Source: Paenibacillus mangrovi (lineage in GTDB: Bacteria > Bacillota > Bacilli > Paenibacillales > Paenibacillaceae). Taken from it: a stretch of 64,000 bases of DNA. The position numbers and the translations under genes are program-made. How positions within the stretch are numbered: the first letter of the stretch is position 1; each line of letters begins with the position of its first letter. Of this stretch, positions 42,183 to 49,527 are shown in pieces. Under the pieces are notes generated by a model that was not told the DNA's origin, ran no database searches, and saw only the letters and a program-made list of their open reading frames with translations. The stretch covers positions 186,001 to 250,000 of the forward strand of contig NZ_JALIRP010000003.1 in NCBI RefSeq assembly GCF_022898935.1. The letters run 5' to 3'.

Positions 42183-42617
42183 TTAAACCGGGTCCGCTGT
42201 TCCGGCTTCTTCAATCTGATGTTTGACATCCTTCATCGTAATCCCATCAAGATAACGCTCAAGCGCCGATTCCCCGCCGCCGTATATTTGATCCATAATC
42301 CCCTGGATATTGGCCGCAACCTCGCAAGGCAGCTCATCACCGCCGGAGCACCAGCTGGGCTTCAGGGAACCCTGGGCAAGCAGACGATATAAGTCCCCGA
42401 GCGTCGTGTTTTCTGTGCCGGGATTCAGCAGATATCCTCCGCCAACCCCTTCTTTAGTCGCCACATATCCATGCTTGCGCAGCAGGCCAAGCACTTTGCG
42501 AATGCGGGCAGGATGCGTGCAGACGCTTTTTGCGATCTCTTCACTGTTAGCCATATGATCCTCTTTTAAGCTAAGAAGGGTTAAACAATGGACGGCAATG
42601 TTAAACTCACTATTCAT
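42183..42617 (-). CDS. Rrf2 family regulator
   Basis: 144 residues. Winged helix with MANSEEIAKSVCTHPARIRKVL and GVGGGYLL, then a dimerisation helix. The region that holds three cysteines in Fe-S members here has only two (WCSGGDELPCEVAA), so cluster binding is doubtful. YwnA-like. An imperfect inverted repeat ACTGTAAT / TTAACAGT (42634-42656) lies just upstream, suggesting autoregulation. Target genes are unknown. Confidence 0.87.
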   Translation of the reverse strand: MNSEFNIAVHCLTLLSLKEDHMANSEEIAKSVCTHPARIRKVLGLLRKHGYVATKEGVGGGYLLNPGTENTTLGDLYRLLAQGSLKPSWCSGGDELPCEVAANIQGIMDQIYGGGESALERYLDGITMKDVKHQIEEAGTADPV

Positions 42618-42633
42618 TTTCGCTCCTCCTTAT

Positions 42634-42656
42634 ACTGTAATTATATGGTTAACAGT
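42634..42656. promoter_or_regulatory. Possible Rrf2 operator
   Basis: ACTGTAAT-N7-TTAACAGT-type imperfect inverted repeat immediately 5' of the Rrf2 gene. Confidence 0.4.
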
Positions 42657-42863
42657 TGGTGGTGTCAACCTAAGACAGTCCTCTTTCCAGCATGCGCTGA
42701 GGGCGTGCAAAACTGAAATGAAGCGCTTTTAGTTCTAGTGTGACTTCCCTTATAAAAGATAAACCTCACTCCTGTGATTTTATCCTGAATCGGGTTTGCG
42801 TTACAATAGAGCGGTGGAGGTTATCTTCCAGATTCTTTACGCCAAGGAGATGAAACACAAGCC

Positions 42864-42890
42864 ATGATCCATTACATTCGTTTGCGTTAA
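42864..42890 (+). CDS. Leader peptide MIHYIRLR upstream of rlmA
   Basis: Eight-codon ORF with AAGGAG (42844-42849) upstream. It ends in Arg-Leu-Arg, the +X+ motif at which macrolide-bound ribosomes stall, and resembles the start of the ErmD leader peptide. An intrinsic terminator follows nine bases after its stop, then the methyltransferase gene. This is the layout of a drug-induced attenuator. Confidence 0.65.
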   Translation: MIHYIRLR

Positions 42891-42898
42891 TGAAAGGT

Positions 42899-42929
42899 GC
42901 AGACCAAATCGGCCCGGCTGCTTTTTTTT
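42899..42929 (+). terminator. Attenuator terminator upstream of rlmA
   Basis: GCAG-A-CC ... GG-CTGC stem (six pairs with one bulge) followed by eight T, located between the leader peptide and rlmA. Confidence 0.75.
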
Positions 42930-43005
42930 GAATGCTTAGTCCCCGGGTTTATTTAGCTGCGCCTTTTTCATTTGACAAAAAACGAATGAATGGGGTGTAT
43001 TTGCC

Positions 43006-43920
43006 TTGTCTAATAAAGAAATGTCCCTCACGCGCGCGCGCCTGATGGCTTTAAATGAACATATATTCCGCTGTCCCGTCTGCTTCTTACCCATGAAAAT
43101 GAATGTGGAACGGAGCCTTGCATGCGCGGCGAGGCATAATTTTGACTTGTCCAAGGATGGATACGTTCACCTGCTTCCAGGCGCCAAGCCTTCCAAATAC
43201 GATAAAGAACTGTTCGAGGCTCGAAGGCTGATCAACGCCAGCGGTTTTTTCGATCCTTTGCTGGACAGCTTGGTTTCGGGAATCTCAGGCAGTCTCCCGC
43301 TGCGGTTAGCACCAAATCCGCTGTCCGTCCTTGACGCTGGGTGCGGCGAAGGATCGCATCTGATGCATCTCCGGAATAAACTGCCGGCCTGTACGAACCG
43401 GGATATCCTGGCCGTGGGTGCCGACTCATCCAAGCCTGGGATCATAAAAGCCTCCAAGAGTAGCCCAGACATCTTATGGTGCGTGGCCGATCTGGCTCAC
43501 AGCCCGTTTCAGGATCAGACCTTCGACGTTATTGTGAATATCCTCTCCCCTTCCAACTACGTAGAGTTCAAGCGACTGCTGACGGAAACGGGCATGCTTG
43601 TGAAGGTCATTCCGGGTCCCGGATATTTGCAGGAATTCAGGGAGATCTTGCTCGGCCGATCTGTCCCTACAGAGCGGGAAGTGCCGGACGATACGGCCAC
43701 GCTCTTCGTCAGGCATTTCCCACAAATGAAGCAGCAGCGCGTCCGATACGAAATTGAATTGGACCCGCTCCATCTGAAAGCCATGCTGCGGATGACGCCT
43801 TTAACATGGCATGCGCCAGAGGAGAAGATACGGGCACTCATGGCCCATCCATTCTTCAGGCTTACGTTTGATTTTTATATTTTATGGGGACGGCAAGTAC
43901 GTTGCCAGTTTAAAAGCTAA
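43006..43920 (+). CDS. rlmA: 23S rRNA (guanine-N1)-methyltransferase, RlmA family
   Basis: Starts at TTG 43006 after GGGGTG. 304 residues. N-terminal zinc-binding segment IFRCPVCFLPM with further Cys and His in LACAARHNFDLS, then GYVHLLP and RRLINASGFFDPL typical of RlmA, and a SAM-binding Rossmann domain with LDAGCGEGSHL (about 108-118) and VNILSPSN. RlmAI methylates G745 and RlmAII/TlrB G748 of 23S rRNA; the latter contributes to tylosin-type macrolide resistance. Which position is used cannot be told here. The leader/terminator upstream suggests control by a ribosome-targeting drug. Confidence 0.88.
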   Translation: MSNKEMSLTRARLMALNEHIFRCPVCFLPMKMNVERSLACAARHNFDLSKDGYVHLLPGAKPSKYDKELFEARRLINASGFFDPLLDSLVSGISGSLPLRLAPNPLSVLDAGCGEGSHLMHLRNKLPACTNRDILAVGADSSKPGIIKASKSSPDILWCVADLAHSPFQDQTFDVIVNILSPSNYVEFKRLLTETGMLVKVIPGPGYLQEFREILLGRSVPTEREVPDDTATLFVRHFPQMKQQRVRYEIELDPLHLKAMLRMTPLTWHAPEEKIRALMAHPFFRLTFDFYILWGRQVRCQFKS

Positions 43921-43958
43921 AGCGGCATTGTCCTTTCCATGGCGGAATACTACCGCAG

Positions 43959-44006
43959 AAACAGGAGCTCTCTCATGGCGTCAAGCCGTAAGAGAGCTCC
44001 TGTTTT
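43959..44006. terminator. Bidirectional terminator
   Basis: 15-bp perfect stem AAACAGGAGCTCTCT / AGAGAGCTCCTGTTT between convergent genes, T run on the + side. Confidence 0.92.
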
Positions 44007-44056
44007 GTGGTTCAATTCATTCTCTGTTCATCGCAGGGTGCCCGCTGAAGCATGCA

Positions 44057-45670
44057 TCAATAATTTTGTGGCTCCGCATTCTTCAACCCCGGAATGGGTT
44101 TTCCCTTTGGAAGCTCAAAGGACCATTTCACGTTGTCATACCATTTGTCTGTGACGGTGCGGGCCAAGGTAGCTTTTGCAGGCAGCGTGTTCATGCCGTT
44201 CACGATAAAGCCGGGATCTCCGGAAGCCTCGCTGATCTCCCCCCAGCTCAAGGATCCTCTAAAAGTCACTGGAAATTCCTTTCCGCCCGGATCCCTCACA
44301 ATCCAAACGTCATGGTCAAACATGTTCCGGTACTTTCCTGTCATCCGGATGAGACTCACCCTTTGCTGATCCTGCTCTTGCAGGTTGGGGTCCTGATCCA
44401 CCCAAAAATCGCTTAATATAAGCTCATCCCCCTGATCCTTGAAAATGACCGGATGATTCTTAAGCTCACTTGGAACGAGCTCCACTGATGCGCCGCTTTT
44501 CACCGGAATGGAGTATCCGTCGAACACAAAGCGCAGCTTCTGGCGATCATAAGGAAGACATCTGAATGTATAGGTCCAGTGCCGTTTGCCTGATTGCAGC
44601 TCGCTATTTTGTGAAATGATGGTTTCCGGATGTCCACCCCGGAGATTGTTCACGCTCGATATATCCTCCCCCTGCTCATTTTCAAAATGAAACATCAGCT
44701 GCTGCTGGCCTTCCAGCTCTCCCGGAGAACGTTTTGCAGCTTCAGAGCTTAGAGTCGTGCTCAATTCCAGCCGTACCCCGCTTGGTGTCCGGACCAGCTT
44801 TTCCATTTCGATCTGCATACCGTCAGGCGTGGTATATTTCTCATTCAGAGGTGTTGTGATATTCATGGCATTCGCCTTCTTCATATCAAGCTTGAACTTG
44901 AAATCCCAGTTTCCCTGTACAAACTGTTCGGAGTATGGGATCCGGATCCGATTCACACGGGCCTCCACGTTCAGTTCATCCGTAGGAATTTCTTTGGTAA
45001 AAACAAACGTCAATTTTTCGATCGAATCCGAGCCCTCCATTCCCCTGAGCTGTGCTACCTCTTTACCATTCATGTCTGTAATATACAAGTCATTCCAATC
45101 GACTTGATAAACTAGAGGCTTCCCCTGTGGGTCCGTCACTTTGACTCCCATGACAAGCCTAGTGGCATCCGCAACCACCTCATTGATTTCCAGGGTATAG
45201 CCTTTATCCTTCACCTTCACATGGGGATTCTGCAAAATTCCGAGCTGGCGGGCATCGATAATGCCGCTGTCTGTTGTCTCCTTGGAAAAAATAGACCTTA
45301 CCCAATCAGCAATGGACGGCTTCGCGTATAGTGTAAATGCCCCTGTGACAATAAAAAGCGATGCGATCCAGAGAATACTCTTTTTGAGCAAACGCCGAGA
45401 TCTGCGGGTACGTTTAGCGGCGGAAGCCGGTGGAACTTGCTCTTCGGGCTCTATGTCCACTTCTTCAAGAGACGCCATCACCTGTTCCGTAAACCCGTCA
45501 GGCAAGGATTCCGAAAAGAGGAGCCCCATCCACGCCTGTTCTTCTTCTTCAGCCAGCCGCAGCAACGACTGACATTCAGGGCACATCTGTATATGGAAAC
45601 TCAGTTCTTCATCCACGTTATTTCCAGACTGAATGTATTCTTTTGTCTGAGACAGCTTCCAGCATTTCAT
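44057..45670 (-). CDS. Membrane anti-sigma factor with DUF4179-type extracellular region
   Basis: 537 residues. N-terminal zinc-finger-like anti-sigma domain (HIQMCPECQSLL), a single membrane helix (about 98-118), then a 400-residue extracytoplasmic region with beta-rich repeats (GYTLEINEVVADATRLVMGV), as in DUF4179 anti-sigma factors of Bacillales. It should hold the ECF sigma factor at the membrane until an envelope signal. Its start overlaps the end of the sigma gene by 53 bases. The His-x3-Cys-x2-Cys arrangement supports a ZAS domain. Confidence 0.85.
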   Translation of the reverse strand: MKCWKLSQTKEYIQSGNNVDEELSFHIQMCPECQSLLRLAEEEEQAWMGLLFSESLPDGFTEQVMASLEEVDIEPEEQVPPASAAKRTRRSRRLLKKSILWIASLFIVTGAFTLYAKPSIADWVRSIFSKETTDSGIIDARQLGILQNPHVKVKDKGYTLEINEVVADATRLVMGVKVTDPQGKPLVYQVDWNDLYITDMNGKEVAQLRGMEGSDSIEKLTFVFTKEIPTDELNVEARVNRIRIPYSEQFVQGNWDFKFKLDMKKANAMNITTPLNEKYTTPDGMQIEMEKLVRTPSGVRLELSTTLSSEAAKRSPGELEGQQQLMFHFENEQGEDISSVNNLRGGHPETIISQNSELQSGKRHWTYTFRCLPYDRQKLRFVFDGYSIPVKSGASVELVPSELKNHPVIFKDQGDELILSDFWVDQDPNLQEQDQQRVSLIRMTGKYRNMFDHDVWIVRDPGGKEFPVTFRGSLSWGEISEASGDPGFIVNGMNTLPAKATLARTVTDKWYDNVKWSFELPKGKPIPGLKNAEPQNY

Positions 45671-46223
45671 TCTTCATCCCCTCCTTATCCTTGACTATTT
45701 TACATAAGGACTTTTTAGCCCTGTGAAGCCGGTTGCGTACCTGATTCACTTCGATGCCGGCAATCCCAGCGATTTCTTCATAACTGAGCTCATTTGTATA
45801 CCTTAGCAGTAGCACAATACGATACTTGTCAGGAAGCTGGTCTAATAGCTGCTGTACTTCCCGGCCGTTTTCCTTGCGAAGATAGGCTAATTCCGGCGTT
45901 TCGGTGTGATGCCGTCCTTGACCCAGAACGCTGTCATCCGCCGGAATGTCCTTTTTTCTCCGCCCCGCATCCCTCATCACATTTACGGCAATCGCGTACA
46001 GCCAAGAAGCAAAACTGGAATCCTCTCTAAAGCTCGCCAGCTTGCGGTAAGCCTTCAGGAAAGCCTCCTGCGTGTAGTCCTGGGCGTCTTGCGGGCATGC
46101 GCCCATCCCCCGGAGCAAACCGTATATTTTGTTTTTATGTGCATCCACCAGCTGCGCGAAGCTTTCCTTATGTCCGGCCAGCACCTGTCTGACCAGCGCA
46201 GCGTCCCGTGACGGGTCTGTCAT
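45618..46223 (-). CDS. ECF sigma-70 factor
   Basis: 201 residues: region 2 (about 15-80, ARDYTQEAFLKAYRKLASF-like DAQDYTQEAFLKAYRKL and SSFASWLYAIAVNV) and region 4 (about 125-175, LPDKYRIVLLLRYTNELSYEEIA). GGGGAGGATTGTT precedes the ATG. Co-transcribed with the overlapping anti-sigma gene. The target promoters, probably including its own, are not recognised. Confidence 0.92.
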   Translation of the reverse strand: MTDPSRDAALVRQVLAGHKESFAQLVDAHKNKIYGLLRGMGACPQDAQDYTQEAFLKAYRKLASFREDSSFASWLYAIAVNVMRDAGRRKKDIPADDSVLGQGRHHTETPELAYLRKENGREVQQLLDQLPDKYRIVLLLRYTNELSYEEIAGIAGIEVNQVRNRLHRAKKSLCKIVKDKEGMKNEMLEAVSDKRIHSVWK

Positions 46224-46510
46224 AACAATCCTCCCCTGCTCTTCCTCTGACCTTTATATACTAGGTAGACGGACGAAGCCGTCATTTGTTCTCATTTTTG
46301 CACAAAAAAAGGAGCCCTTCGCAATAGGGCTCATAAATCAGATTAGACATATGAAAGGGTTTACAAATACATTATAGTATTATTCTCCCTATTTGAAAAC
46401 GCTTTTTTATGATATTTCATTCATTTATTATATAGAGCTGCATTGAAATGACGTCGATAAACTTTTTCTTAGTGTGAACACCCAATTTTCTCATTTTAGG
46501 GAAATTCCGA
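46224..46510. other. Divergent control region with repeat fragment F
   Basis: No gene. Contains a reverse-orientation fragment of the dispersed repeat at about 46450-46471 (ACGTCGATAAACTTTTTCTT) and a short stem AAAGGAGCCCTTCGCAATAGGGCTC near 46305-46331. Confidence 0.5.
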
Positions 46511-46554
46511 TTGCGCAAACTAATGTGGTTAGTTATAATACTAATATGATTAGT
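46511..46554 (+). promoter_or_regulatory. Promoter with two tandem TetR-type operators
   Basis: TTGCGC (46511-46516), 17-base spacer and perfect TATAAT (46534-46539). Two palindromes, ACTAAT-GTG-GTTAGT (46519-46533) and ACTAAT-ATG-ATTAGT (46540-46554), are spaced exactly 21 bases (two helical turns): one in the spacer, one just after the -10. Likely target of the TetR regulator encoded at 47299. Confidence 0.8.
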
Positions 46555-46579
46555 TTAATCGCATGGGAGGATGTTCATT

Positions 46580-47296
46580 ATGAAAAAAACAACGGTTCAT
46601 CAAGTTACCCAGCTGTCTTTTATGCCCCGCCTGTTTCCGGTTAATGTATATCTGGTTGAAGAAAAAGACGGTCTCACCCTGATTGACGCAGGCCTTCCAT
46701 TTAGTCTTAAGGGTATTCTGAAAGCTGCGGAATCATTCGGTAAACCCATCACCCGCATCCTGCTAACCCATGCCCATGGAGATCATGTCGGCGCGTTGGA
46801 TGGGCTGAAGGAAGCCATTCCAACCGCCAAAGTTTATATATCGCGCCGGGATCAGAAGCTGCTGGCTGGCAGCCGCGCTCTTGAAGAGGGAGAGCCGCAG
46901 ACACCGATCAAGGGTGATGTTCCGAAGAAAATAAGCACCAAACCCGACCATCTCCTTCAGGACGGAGACCGGATTGGATCGCTGCTGGCCGTTGCCACAC
47001 CCGGGCACACCCCAGGCCACATGGCATTTCTGGATATGCGCAGCCAGGTGCTGATTGCCGGTGACGCATTCCAAATTCGGGGCGGGATCGCCGTATCCGG
47101 ACACATGCAGCCGCTGTTTCCTTTTCCGGCAATGGCAACCTGGAATAGGGATGCTGCTCTTGCGAGCGCACGCCGCCTCGCCGAGCTTCAGCCCTCCTGG
47201 CTTGCCGTAGGTCATGGACGGATGCTGGAGAAGCCGCTGGAAGCCATGAGCCGAGCCATCCAGCGTGCCGAAGTCGCCTTCCAGGAGGTGAAATAA
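46580..47296 (+). CDS. MBL-fold metallohydrolase
   Basis: Start ATG 46580, ten bases after GGGAGG. 238 residues. Metal motif LTHAHGDHVG, then PGHTPGHMAF, AGDAFQ, and final VGHGR: a complete metallo-beta-lactamase fold hydrolase with the glyoxalase-II-like layout. Substrate unknown. The TetR gene follows two bases after the stop, and both share the operator-bearing promoter, so its substrate or product may be the inducer. Confidence 0.9.
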   Translation: MKKTTVHQVTQLSFMPRLFPVNVYLVEEKDGLTLIDAGLPFSLKGILKAAESFGKPITRILLTHAHGDHVGALDGLKEAIPTAKVYISRRDQKLLAGSRALEEGEPQTPIKGDVPKKISTKPDHLLQDGDRIGSLLAVATPGHTPGHMAFLDMRSQVLIAGDAFQIRGGIAVSGHMQPLFPFPAMATWNRDAALASARRLAELQPSWLAVGHGRMLEKPLEAMSRAIQRAEVAFQEVK

Positions 47297-47298
47297 CG

Positions 47299-47871
47299 AT
47301 GGCTAAGATGGGACTCGACCGTCAAACCCTGCTGGTTTCCGCCGCCGAGCTGGCCGATGAATCCGGGCTAGACTCCCTCACGCTCGCCGCACTGGCGCAG
47401 AAGTTGAACGTCCGCTCGCCTTCCCTCTATAATCATGTGAATGGACTTCCTGATCTGCGTGCGGCGCTCACGGTTTACTGCCTGCATCTTCTCGTCGACA
47501 CGACACGGGACGCTGTCATCGGCAAATCTGGCGATGAAGCCATTCTCAGCCTGTGTGAGGCCTACCTCCGGTTTGCTGAGTCCCGGCCAGGTCTGTACGA
47601 AGCCTTTTATAAGGTAAATATGCAACAGCATGAAGATCTCGACACCGCTAAGCAAGAGCTGCTGAACCTTTTTTTACGGATCATGGAGCCTTACCGCCTG
47701 GGTGAGAAAGAAACGCTGCATGCGATCCGCGGACTGCGCAGCCTTTTGCACGGATTCGCGACACTGGAGCAGCATGGCGGCTTTCAAATGGATCTGCACC
47801 TGGATGAAAGCGTGCAATATGTACTGCGTACCTTTTTAAAAGGAATGCATTTGAATAAATCCGGAGCATAA
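47299..47871 (+). CDS. TetR family regulator
   Basis: 190 residues. N-terminal helix-turn-helix (SGLDSLTLAALAQKLNVRSPSLYNHVNG) and a C-terminal TetR_C_33-like (WHG-domain-like) region with ETLHAIRGLRSLLHGFATLEQHGGF. RBS GGAGGTG overlaps the end of the MBL gene. Expected autorepressor of this two-gene unit through the ACTAAT palindromes. Confidence 0.9.
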   Translation: MAKMGLDRQTLLVSAAELADESGLDSLTLAALAQKLNVRSPSLYNHVNGLPDLRAALTVYCLHLLVDTTRDAVIGKSGDEAILSLCEAYLRFAESRPGLYEAFYKVNMQQHEDLDTAKQELLNLFLRIMEPYRLGEKETLHAIRGLRSLLHGFATLEQHGGFQMDLHLDESVQYVLRTFLKGMHLNKSGA

Positions 47872-47973
47872 TGTCAAAAATGTCATATCATTTTCAAGTT
47901 TACTTCTTGTTGCATGTGATATAATATAGTTATACGTGATTAATTATATTATATTTAGAAAGGAGTCTTACAC

Positions 47974-48498
47974 TTGGCTCATATTAGTCACTCATATCTT
48001 CAGATCATCTCTACCGTGGGCGCTGTGTTTCTGGCACTCATGGTTATTTTTCTCCGTTTGAAGGCCAGCAATAGACCGGTTACCATCAAAAAAATAATCA
48101 TCCCGCCGCTTGGCATGGCATCAGGCTTCGTGATGTTCGTGGCGCCGCAAGTACGGGTTCCATGGCTTTGGGCCTTAATTGCCTTCCTCGTAGGCTGGTT
48201 CATATTTTCATATCCACTGATCCGTAGTACCAAATTCGAGGTGAGAGAAGGACAGGTTTTTGCAAGACGCTCCAAGAGCTTTATCGTTATCTTGTTTGTC
48301 CTGCTCATCATACGTACAGCGCTCCACCAGGTCATTGATGTGTATGTTTCGATTCCGCAGTCCGGCGCACTGTTCTTCCTGCTGGCGTTCGGCATGATCG
48401 TCCGCTGGAGAATTTTCATGCTGAAACAGTACCGCTCGATCGAGGCTTCAGGCGAATTGAACGGAAATCCGCTCACCCCTGACATACCCCAGACTTGA
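47974..48498 (+). CDS. ccdC: CcdC-family membrane protein
   Basis: Starts at TTG 47974, eight bases after AAAGGAG. 174 residues, five helices. Pattern PVTIKKIIIPPLGMASGFVM and GWFIFSYPLIRSTKFEVREG followed by FGMIVRWRIFML matches CcdC (DUF1453). B. subtilis CcdC lies near cytochrome c maturation genes but is not essential for it. Terminator at 48505. Confidence 0.87.
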   Translation: MAHISHSYLQIISTVGAVFLALMVIFLRLKASNRPVTIKKIIIPPLGMASGFVMFVAPQVRVPWLWALIAFLVGWFIFSYPLIRSTKFEVREGQVFARRSKSFIVILFVLLIIRTALHQVIDVYVSIPQSGALFFLLAFGMIVRWRIFMLKQYRSIEASGELNGNPLTPDIPQT

Positions 48499-48504
48499 TA
48501 ATAG

Positions 48505-48544
48505 AACCGCTCTCCACATGCTTTGGCATGAGGGGGGCGGTTTT
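48505..48544 (+). terminator. Intrinsic terminator after ccdC
   Basis: AACCGC ... GCGGTT outer stem with an inner CATGC / GCATG, T run following. Confidence 0.8.
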
Positions 48545-48545
48545 A

Positions 48546-48662
48546 TTGCGATTATAGAACTTATAAATTTCAGCGAAGCTGAACCGTTCTATAATCGCAA
48601 GAAAAACTTCTGCTAAACGCGGTCTGTCATCTGTGGAAGTACGTCGATAGACGTTTTTCTTA
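48546..48662 (-). repeat. Two-hairpin dispersed repeat, copy G (reverse orientation)
   Basis: Hairpin 2: 15-bp perfect arms TTGCGATTATAGAAC / GTTCTATAATCGCAA (48546-48560 / 48586-48600) with inner TTCAGC-GAA-GCTGAA. Hairpin 1: AAGAAAAAC / GTTTTTCTT (48599-48607 / 48653-48661). Read on the - strand it carries GTCTATCGACG and GACAGACCGCGTTTAG like copies A and B. Confidence 0.88.
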
Positions 48663-48838
48663 TCGTCACTTTTCATGAGTTCTTGTGCATAGCGTCCCGT
48701 TGATTTGAAGAACCTATGGGAGAATGAACGCGAATCCGGGATGATAATCTGCTTTTTGCCGACGCGCTGTGGTTTTCATCACGTTTTTAGCGTAAAAATG
48801 AAGCAAAACAGAGAAATTCGAACCAAGATGACGTATAT

Positions 48839-48856
48839 ATGTGTAAAACTTCACAA
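48839..48856. promoter_or_regulatory. Rex-type operator candidate
   Basis: ATGTGTA-AAAC-TTCACAA: the right half is a perfect Rex half site (TTCACAA), the left has two mismatches to TTGTGAA. Rex senses NADH/NAD+ and controls yjlC-ndh in B. subtilis; the same gene pair lies downstream. Confidence 0.6.
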
Positions 48857-48929
48857 TTTGTGCCTATCACCTTAAATGCTTCATTATCCTTTTAGTGAGC
48901 ATTATGTTAACATAGGAAATGGTGATATA

Positions 48930-49005
48930 GACGACCTTTTTCGTCTGAGGAAGGTCTTCCGGTTATAGACCCCACTGTCTAAAAAGGGTCTATCAGCCCT
49001 TTTTT
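48930..49005 (+). promoter_or_regulatory. Leader with competing hairpins before yjlC-ndh
   Basis: ATAGACCC / GGGTCTAT (48965-48972 / 48986-48993) and AAAAAGGG / CCCTTTTT (48981-48988 / 48997-49004) share bases and exclude each other; the second or first plus T6 could terminate. Upstream stems include GACGA / TCGTC and GGAAGGTCTTCC. Suggests transcription attenuation; trigger unknown. Confidence 0.5.
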
Positions 49006-49049
49006 AATAAAACTATAAGCATTGCTGCTTACGCAAAGGAGAAATGGAC

Positions 49050-49490
49050 ATGTCAGAAACAATTACTGATGCAAAGACTGAACAAGCGAACACGCCTATC
49101 AGCCAAGATCAAAATGATTTGCTGGACCAGCTGCTCAAGCCTGAGGTTCAGGAATCTTTGACCACTCTGGTTAACCATCTTCCAAAGCTGACTGAGCTTG
49201 TGAATGTATTGACAAAGTCTTATGACTTCGCTCAATCCGTTGCTACGGACAAAACGCTGAAAAGCGACACTGTCGGCGCAATCTCGGAAATGGCTTCTCC
49301 AGTCATCAAATCCGCTAAAAATGTTGCAGCCAACGTAATTGAAGCAAAAGACCGTGCTGAGGAGAGCCATGAAGTGATCGGTCTTTTTGGTCTGCTCAAA
49401 TTGCTGAAGGATCCTCAAGCGCAAAAAATGTTCCGTTTCGTGAACGCATATCTCCAAGTTTCTGCTGAACGGGCTAAAGAACAAAAATAA
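49050..49490 (+). CDS. DUF1641 family protein (YjlC-like)
   Basis: ATG 49050 lies eight bases from AAAGGAG; the ATG at 49044 is only two bases away. 146 residues. LPKLTELVNVLTKSYDFAQSV and HEVIGLFGLLKLLKDPQAQK are typical DUF1641. In B. subtilis yjlC precedes ndh in one operon, exactly as here. Function unknown; likely an accessory to the NADH dehydrogenase encoded 37 bases downstream. Confidence 0.88.
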   Translation: MSETITDAKTEQANTPISQDQNDLLDQLLKPEVQESLTTLVNHLPKLTELVNVLTKSYDFAQSVATDKTLKSDTVGAISEMASPVIKSAKNVAANVIEAKDRAEESHEVIGLFGLLKLLKDPQAQKMFRFVNAYLQVSAERAKEQK

Positions 49491-49527
49491 TTCTCTCAAT
49501 ATAACCAGTAAGGACGGAGGAAAAACT

